The notes under the pieces were generated by a model. The model ran no database searches. It saw only the letters and a program-made list of their open reading frames with translations, and was not told where the DNA came from. 64,000 nt of DNA from CAVVIH01 sp963748295 (lineage in GTDB: Bacteria > Acidobacteriota > Vicinamibacteria > Vicinamibacterales > 2-12-FULL-66-21). Of the stretch, positions 59,205-64,000 are shown piece after piece (the first letter of the stretch is position 1; each line of letters opens with the position of its first letter). The DNA lies in contig CAVVIH010000005.1 in NCBI GenBank assembly GCA_963748295.1, forward strand, positions 806,001 to 870,000, read 5' to 3'. The position numbers and the translations under genes are program-made.

Positions 59205-60370
59205 CAGACGTAGCCGAACGCGCGATTCAGGCGCCCGGCCGCCCGCTCGAACGCCTGAATATCGTTGGCAGAGAGATCGCGGCGCCACCGCTCGTCTTTT
59301 CGGATCCCGCGCTGGCTCCGGTTGAACAGCATCGGATTGCCCGGAATGTTGTGCACCGGGCGGCTCCACAGCGTCAGCATCGCCGGATCGAACTCGAGCT
59401 CCAGGAACTCGCAGACGCGCCGCAGCTCGGCCGCCGGATCCTCGCACAGCGCTTCATATCGAACTCCGAGCTTCCGCCGATCCGGAACGGTTCTCAGCAT
59501 CATCCGAAGGTTCTGGTTGTCGCGCTTCCAGATCCGTGCGGCCATGCTGGCGGACATGTTGTCATGCCGGCGCATCGCGGATGCCGCGACGGCGCGGCCG
59601 TCGCGCACCAGATGGAGGATCCGCATGCGCTCCGGGCGCAGCATGTAAAGGAGCTTGAGCCGAACCGGCGATTTCGACGAGTCGATCACGTAGCGGGCGT
59701 TGCTGACCTCGGCCATCGCGTCGGCGACCGTCCAGCTGTTCCCGGCGATCTGCGCATAGCTCGCGGCTCTCGGCGACAGAGCGCGGACCATGCTGACCGC
59801 TGTTGCGGTGCCGAGGGCCAGGCTGACTTCGAGAGGCTCGGGAACGATCCGCAACGGTTTCTTCCAGCGGACGTCCGGGTCGTAGACCTCCAGGCACTCT
59901 TCGCCGTTGCGAAGGATCAGCAAGCGGTTGGTCGCGGGATCCTTGAGGCGCCACTTGAAATCGCGCACGCCGCGCCGCGTCACCGTCGCGCCCTCACCCA
60001 CGCTCACGCCGGCCGCCGCCAGCCGTGCGCGCAGCTCGGACGGGATCGCTTCGCCGTCGACGAGCGGTTCGCCGAGCACTCCGGACAGGCGGAGCATTGG
60101 CTGCTGCGGCGGCAGATCCGTGTGGCACTCGTCCCACCGGATCCTCGAGGCCTGGCTGCGTTCCCGTGTGATGACGGCGCGCACCCGGTTCCAGTAGTCG
60201 CAGGCCGTCACCGTGGCCCCGCACGCGCACACGCGGTCGGGCGCATGGAGGGTCAGCCGGTTCATCTCCCCCGCGCTGCACACCTGGGAATGGTTTCCCA
60301 GCAGCACGTCGAGCAGCGTCGAACCGGAATGACCGGCGCTGGCCACCGCCACGAGAGTCACGTCACGCAC
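59204..60370 (-). CDS. PAPS-dependent sulfotransferase 9
   Basis: This 388-residue protein has the 5'-PAPS loop ASAGHSGSTLLDVLLG (10-25), a cysteine cluster CACGATVTAC (48-57) that may bind metal, VIDSSKSPVRL and the 3'-phosphate site RDGRAVAASAMRR. Its length exceeds the other sulfotransferases here by an insertion between the two PAPS motifs. It lies 17 bases downstream of the GpsA/cytidylyltransferase gene. Confidence 0.88.
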   Translation of the reverse strand: MRDVTLVAVASAGHSGSTLLDVLLGNHSQVCSAGEMNRLTLHAPDRVCACGATVTACDYWNRVRAVITRERSQASRIRWDECHTDLPPQQPMLRLSGVLGEPLVDGEAIPSELRARLAAAGVSVGEGATVTRRGVRDFKWRLKDPATNRLLILRNGEECLEVYDPDVRWKKPLRIVPEPLEVSLALGTATAVSMVRALSPRAASYAQIAGNSWTVADAMAEVSNARYVIDSSKSPVRLKLLYMLRPERMRILHLVRDGRAVAASAMRRHDNMSASMAARIWKRDNQNLRMMLRTVPDRRKLGVRYEALCEDPAAELRRVCEFLELEFDPAMLTLWSRPVHNIPGNPMLFNRSQRGIRKDERWRRDLSANDIQAFERAAGRLNRAFGYV

Positions 60371-60387
60371 CCGTCAGTCCCCCGTGC

Positions 60388-61839
60388 TCAGGCAGTACGT
60401 GCGCGGACCGCGCTCTTGAGGCCGGTTGACGACACGCCTTCGGTGTAGGGCAGCACGACGAACTGCCGTCCGTTCTCGCGCATCCACGTCTGGCCGATCT
60501 CCCACCCCGCCTTCTTGTCGATGTCGCTGCCGTGAACCAGGATGTGCGGTGCGAGCCGCTGCAGCACGGGCGTCGCGTTGGTGTCGTCGACCTGCACGAC
60601 GTCGTCGACCATTCTGAGCGCGCGGATGAGCTCGAGCCGCTGTTCGAACGGCATGACCGGACGCGGCTTGTAGCGCTCGGCGGCCTCGTCGGTCAGCACA
60701 CCGACGACCAGCTTGTCTCCGAGCTCTCTGGCACGGCGCAGAAGATTGAGGTGCCCGACGTGCAGGATGTCCCACACGCCCGCCGTAAACACCACGCACT
60801 GCTCGCTGGATTTCATTGATTCACCTCGAACCGCTCGCGCGTATTCCAGAATCGACAGGTAGCCATCGCGGGCCGCCAGCCCTTCGAACAGCACGCGATG
60901 CAGCGTGTCCACCATCGGCGTCTCGAGATCGAACGCGGACTTGATCTCGAACAGCGCCTTGGTCGTCTTGACGCCCTCGGCCACGCGCCCGTTCAGCGCC
61001 GCTTCCGCCTCCTCGAGCGACGCGCCGCGCCCGAGATGTTCGCCGAGCCGCCGGTTGCGGCTGTGCTCGCTGAGCGACGTCGCCATCAGGTCGCCGATGC
61101 CCGACAGGCCGAAGAAGGTCTCGCGGTGGCCGCCCATCAGGACGCCGAGGCGCACCATTTCCGCGAGCCCGCGGGCGATGACCGCCGACTTGGTGTTCGC
61201 GCCGTAGCCGAGCCCGTCGCCGATGCCGGCGAGAATCGCAATCACGTTCTTCAGGGCGCCGCCCAGTTCCGTGCCGGCGAGATCCGGGCTCTCATACACT
61301 TTGAAACACGGCGTCGAGAACGCGTCGCGGAGCAGCGGCAGGTGGCGATAGCTGCTGCAGGCGACGACGGCTTTCGACGGCACGCCTCTGACGACTTCCC
61401 ACGCGATGTTCGGTCCCGACAGGACCCCCACGGGGTTCGGCTGCTTCAGTTCCTGGAACACGATCTCCGAGCAGCGGGCGCCAGTCCCTTCCTCGATCCC
61501 TTTGGCGAGATTCACGATCACGACGTCGGCGCCGACGAAGGGGCGCACTTCCCGCAGCACCGAACGCAGCGACTGCGCCGGGATGGCGAACACGGCGAGA
61601 TCAGCGTCGGTCAGCGCCTCCCCCAGCGCGGTGACGCCTCGAAGCTCCGGGTGCAGCGACACGCCGGGCAGATACCGGGGATTCTCTCCTTGTGCGTTCA
61701 CCGCTCTGACGACATCCGGCTCGCGTGCCCACAGCCGGACCGAGAAGCCGCGGCCGGCCAGCAGGTGTGCCACGGTGGTGCCCCAGCTTCCCGCGCCGGC
61801 AACCACGACGCGCTCGAACGAACGGGTGGGCATCATCAC
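60388..61839 (-). CDS. Glycerol-3-phosphate dehydrogenase fused to a TagD-like cytidylyltransferase
   Basis: This 483-residue reading frame joins two enzymes. Residues ~1-340 are GpsA: VVVAGAGSWGTTVAHLLA, VNLAKGIEEGTG, LSGPNIAWEVVRG, ELGGALKNVIAILAGIGDG, LSGIGDLMATSLSEHSRNR. Residues ~345-483 are a nucleotidyltransferase with FTAGVWDILHVGHLNLLRR (HVGH active site) and LPYTEGVSSTGLK, closest in pattern to glycerol-3-phosphate cytidylyltransferase TagD. Together they would make CDP-glycerol from dihydroxyacetone phosphate. The junction YARAVRGESMKSSEQ contains ATG plus, in another frame, a TGA overlapping it (ATGA), the same coupling seen at neighbouring genes, so the fusion could be created by an indel that joined two genes. 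Confidence 0.85.
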   Translation of the reverse strand: MMMPTRSFERVVVAGAGSWGTTVAHLLAGRGFSVRLWAREPDVVRAVNAQGENPRYLPGVSLHPELRGVTALGEALTDADLAVFAIPAQSLRSVLREVRPFVGADVVIVNLAKGIEEGTGARCSEIVFQELKQPNPVGVLSGPNIAWEVVRGVPSKAVVACSSYRHLPLLRDAFSTPCFKVYESPDLAGTELGGALKNVIAILAGIGDGLGYGANTKSAVIARGLAEMVRLGVLMGGHRETFFGLSGIGDLMATSLSEHSRNRRLGEHLGRGASLEEAEAALNGRVAEGVKTTKALFEIKSAFDLETPMVDTLHRVLFEGLAARDGYLSILEYARAVRGESMKSSEQCVVFTAGVWDILHVGHLNLLRRARELGDKLVVGVLTDEAAERYKPRPVMPFEQRLELIRALRMVDDVVQVDDTNATPVLQRLAPHILVHGSDIDKKAGWEIGQTWMRENGRQFVVLPYTEGVSSTGLKSAVRARTA

Positions 61840-63284
61840 GATCGAACCTCCGGGGTGGATCGCGCGGACGCACGATACGTGTCGTGTACCGGAGTGCGGC
61901 GGCGGATCATGCTCTCCAGCACCGCAACCAGCTCTCGCGTGCGAAGCTCGCCGTCGAACAGCGCCAGGGGCGTCGAGGGTGCGAGCGCCGCGGTGTTGGT
62001 GACGAGGAGCTCAATCGCGCGCTCGATGCCCGGTTGGTCGTCGGGCAGGACGGCCAGCCCGCGGCCGCTCGCGCGCACGAGCTCGGATGTCTCCCCCTGC
62101 TCGGCGATCGCGAGGATCGGGCGTCCGGCCGCGAAGTACTCGAACAGCTTGCCGGGAATCGAGACCGTCGTCCCTGGCTGGAGCAGCAGCAGGCACGATG
62201 CCGACACCATTTCGCGGAGAATCTCCTTCCGCGGCTGCGCGGGCGCCATTTCGACGATGCCCTCGAGCCCGAGCCGGGTCCGCTCCGCGGCCATGTCGAA
62301 GCCGCCCAGCGCCACGCGCCCGATCTGCCTGAAGCAGAACGTGCGCGCATCGATGACGCCACGGTCCCGCAGCGACGCGAGTGCGTTGAAGAGCGCGGTC
62401 GGCTTGCGGCCGCCGTACAGCGAGCCGGCATGCAGCAACGTGAAACGTCCATCGTGTGGCAGCGGCGCAATCCCCTCGAACTCGTTCCGGTCGCATCCGT
62501 TCCGCACCAGATGGAACTTCGAGGCGGTCACATGGCGGTAGAAAGCGGTGTACTCGTCCATGTTCGTGCGGGTCGTGAACACGACGGCATCGGCGCGGCG
62601 GATCACGCCTTTCTCGAGCACATCCGCGGCGCGCGCCGCGATCGGCAGACGATCTTCACGCCACGGCGCGCGGGCCCAGGGATCGCGGAAATCGGCCACC
62701 CATGCGCAATTCAGCGCGGTCGCAATAGCCCGCGCCACGAGCTGGCCGGTCCATGGCGGCGACGTCGAATACACGACGTCCGGCAATTCGCGAAGTGTGG
62801 TCTTCAGGCCGGCGGCAACCGCCGGCACCAGCCACCCTACGTGAGGATCGGGGATTCGCATCACCCCGTCCAGGCGCTGTTTCGCGCGCCGGAGGCGCTT
62901 TGACAGGCTCTCGTGCGCGTCGGCCGCGGCGCCGTTCGCGTCGGACTGCGGCGCCGGCGTGGCAGCCGCCGCCTTGTGCGCGCGCTTCAACAGCGCGGAA
63001 ACGCGCTGGAACGGCCGCAGGACCGGCGCGCGGACGACCTTGACCGCGGGCGGCACGCGCGACAGCAGGTCGAGATCGATTGGATAGCCCGCCGCATACG
63101 TCTTCTGCGTTCCGGTCAGCACCGTGACGTCCCACCCGCCCTCGACGAGTTGCCGCACGAGCCGGAGCGTCCGGTGCGTGCCGATCGAGCCCTCGGGCGG
63201 AAAGTGATACGCCACCACGAGGACCCGCGGACTCGCGCCGTGTCGGCCCGCTTTCGCCCCGCCGTGCACGCGACCCGTCGTCAT
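61836..63284 (-). CDS. GT4 glycosyltransferase
   Basis: This 482-residue enzyme has an N-terminal half with VLVVAYHFPPEGSIGTHRTLRL, a lysine/arginine-rich insert (about 110-150), STSPPWTGQLVARAI and VADFRDPWARAPW, and a donor half with HAGSLYGGRKPTALFNAL and SIPGKLFEYFAAGRPILAIA. The YHFPPEGSIGT start is typical of a branch of exopolysaccharide glycosyltransferases. Its stop overlaps the ATG of the GpsA gene by four bases. Confidence 0.9.
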   Translation of the reverse strand: MTTGRVHGGAKAGRHGASPRVLVVAYHFPPEGSIGTHRTLRLVRQLVEGGWDVTVLTGTQKTYAAGYPIDLDLLSRVPPAVKVVRAPVLRPFQRVSALLKRAHKAAAATPAPQSDANGAAADAHESLSKRLRRAKQRLDGVMRIPDPHVGWLVPAVAAGLKTTLRELPDVVYSTSPPWTGQLVARAIATALNCAWVADFRDPWARAPWREDRLPIAARAADVLEKGVIRRADAVVFTTRTNMDEYTAFYRHVTASKFHLVRNGCDRNEFEGIAPLPHDGRFTLLHAGSLYGGRKPTALFNALASLRDRGVIDARTFCFRQIGRVALGGFDMAAERTRLGLEGIVEMAPAQPRKEILREMVSASCLLLLQPGTTVSIPGKLFEYFAAGRPILAIAEQGETSELVRASGRGLAVLPDDQPGIERAIELLVTNTAALAPSTPLALFDGELRTRELVAVLESMIRRRTPVHDTYRASARSTPEVRS

Positions 63285-64000
63285 GATGCCGCGTACCCGA
63301 ACCGTTCGTGGAAGGAACCGGCGACGGCAAGCGCGGCCGCCTGTTCCTCGCTCGTCAGCAGCTGCCGCCAGCTTTCATCGAAGCGGATGCGAATCTGTTC
63401 GTTCCGCCGCATGTTGTTGCCGAGCACGTGATGTTCCCGCGAGATCACCGACTCGGGCGGATCGATCGCCTCGACGCCGCAGAACGCGTAGGCGCGCTTC
63501 AGCCACGCGCGCGGATCGCTGGCACAGGTCCTCGTACCGCAGCAGCATGACACGATCTCAGGCAGCTCCCGTGTGATGTGCTCCACCGCCTCCAGCTGCC
63601 TGCGCCAGGTGAGCGCGGACGCCGCGACAGGCTCGCCGCGCTTCTTCGCGGAGGATGCGTATCCCCTGACGTCCCGAACAAGCTCGCACCACCTTCACAT
63701 CCAGTTCCGGCGTCTCGCAGAAGCTGGTGGAGACGCATGCCGCGCTTCGAAGTGTCGAAGAACACGTCGGCGCCGGCGACGCTCAGGACGGTGCGGATGA
63801 ACTCCACGTTGACCTGACGCACGCGGTCCATGCGCGCCTGGTGCGCCGGCAGCACCGCGGTAACGGCCTTCTGCAGCAGGCGCCACGCCGGCTTCGCGGA
63901 ATAGCGGCTCAACAGCTTGTGCGCGACGCGTCCTTGATAGCGAAAGTCGTTGGACCACTCCAGCGGACTGAAGTCGAACCCCGCCCCGCTCACGCCGCGG
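63281..64000 (-). CDS. PAPS-dependent sulfotransferase 10, 3' part (frameshifted, start outside window)
   Basis: The gene runs off the right edge, so the N-terminal PAPS loop is not visible. Reading across at least three frame breaks (about 63,680, 63,670 and 63,530-63,545) gives VEFIRTVLSVAGADVFFDTSKR, then a 3'-phosphate site of the form VRGYASSAKKRGEPVA, RRQLEAVEHITREL, LLRYEDLC, and the end NEQIRIRFDESWRQLL with SFHERFGYAAS. This order matches the sulfotransferases above. ATG of the following glycosyltransferase overlaps its stop. Confidence 0.7.

Noticed and set aside
60898..62541. 547-codon plus-strand open frame
   Set aside because: It is antisense to GpsA and a glycosyltransferase, both of which carry definite motifs.
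1..64000. CRISPR arrays, tRNA, rRNA, insertion sequences, phage attachment sites
   Set aside because: No regularly spaced repeats, RNA gene signatures, transposase motifs or terminal inverted repeats were seen.

Overview
The window is GC-rich, densely packed bacterial chromosome from a Gram-negative-type organism that makes an exosortase-linked, probably sulfated extracellular polysaccharide. It carries a PEP-CTERM protein, an exosortase, a PEP-CTERM-system TPR lipoprotein, subtilisin-like proteases with fibronectin type III repeats and a choice-of-anchor-like protein. That mix resembles Acidobacteriota (Vicinamibacteria-like), but no rRNA, tRNA or core marker gene is present to confirm it.

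Layout, plus strand first. 0-0.9 kb: 3' end of a parallel beta-helix surface protein. 1-11 kb: a phosphopantetheinyl transferase and a giant one-protein PKS (MaoC, SDR, FkbH, ACP, KS, AT, KR, ACP, GNAT). 11.3-19.5 kb: the exosortase locus, with a PEP-CTERM substrate, TPR lipoprotein, exosortase with an EpsI-like tail, PHP phosphoesterase, membrane alkaline-phosphatase-superfamily enzyme and YdcF-like protein. 20-27.7 kb: a secreted protein, a DUF1573/HEAT protein, an STN/HEAT protein and two tandem S8 proteases. 28-44.6 kb: an export and sulfation operon with an SLC13-type permease, a fused ATP sulfurylase/APS kinase, UDP-GlcNAc 2-epimerase, glycosyltransferases, four sulfotransferases, a Wzx-type flippase, asparagine-synthase-like amidotransferase, O-antigen-ligase-like protein and CDP-alcohol phosphatidyltransferase. 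44.6-64 kb: mostly minus strand, with six more sulfotransferases, a GDP-mannose/UDP-glucose 6-dehydrogenase, four glycosyltransferases, a CapK/PaaK-like adenylate-forming enzyme, two paralogous secreted proteins of unknown function, a heparinase II/III-type lyase, and a GpsA/cytidylyltransferase.

How the genes may work together (inference): sulfate enters through the permease, the fused enzyme makes PAPS, and ten sulfotransferases decorate a uronic-acid-containing glycan. The flippase and ligase-like protein export or attach it. The exosortase anchors a PEP-CTERM protein at the envelope, and the lyases trim or recycle the polymer.

Two window-wide observations stand out. First, six good sigma-54 (-24/-12) promoter matches lie in the few real intergenic gaps, in front of the PEP-CTERM gene, the TPR gene, the small secreted protein, the permease, a sulfotransferase and a secreted lyase-like gene. 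Second, about thirty single-base frameshifts interrupt otherwise well-conserved genes. This looks more like residual assembly indels than real pseudogenization, so genes are given here as full spans with the frame breaks noted.
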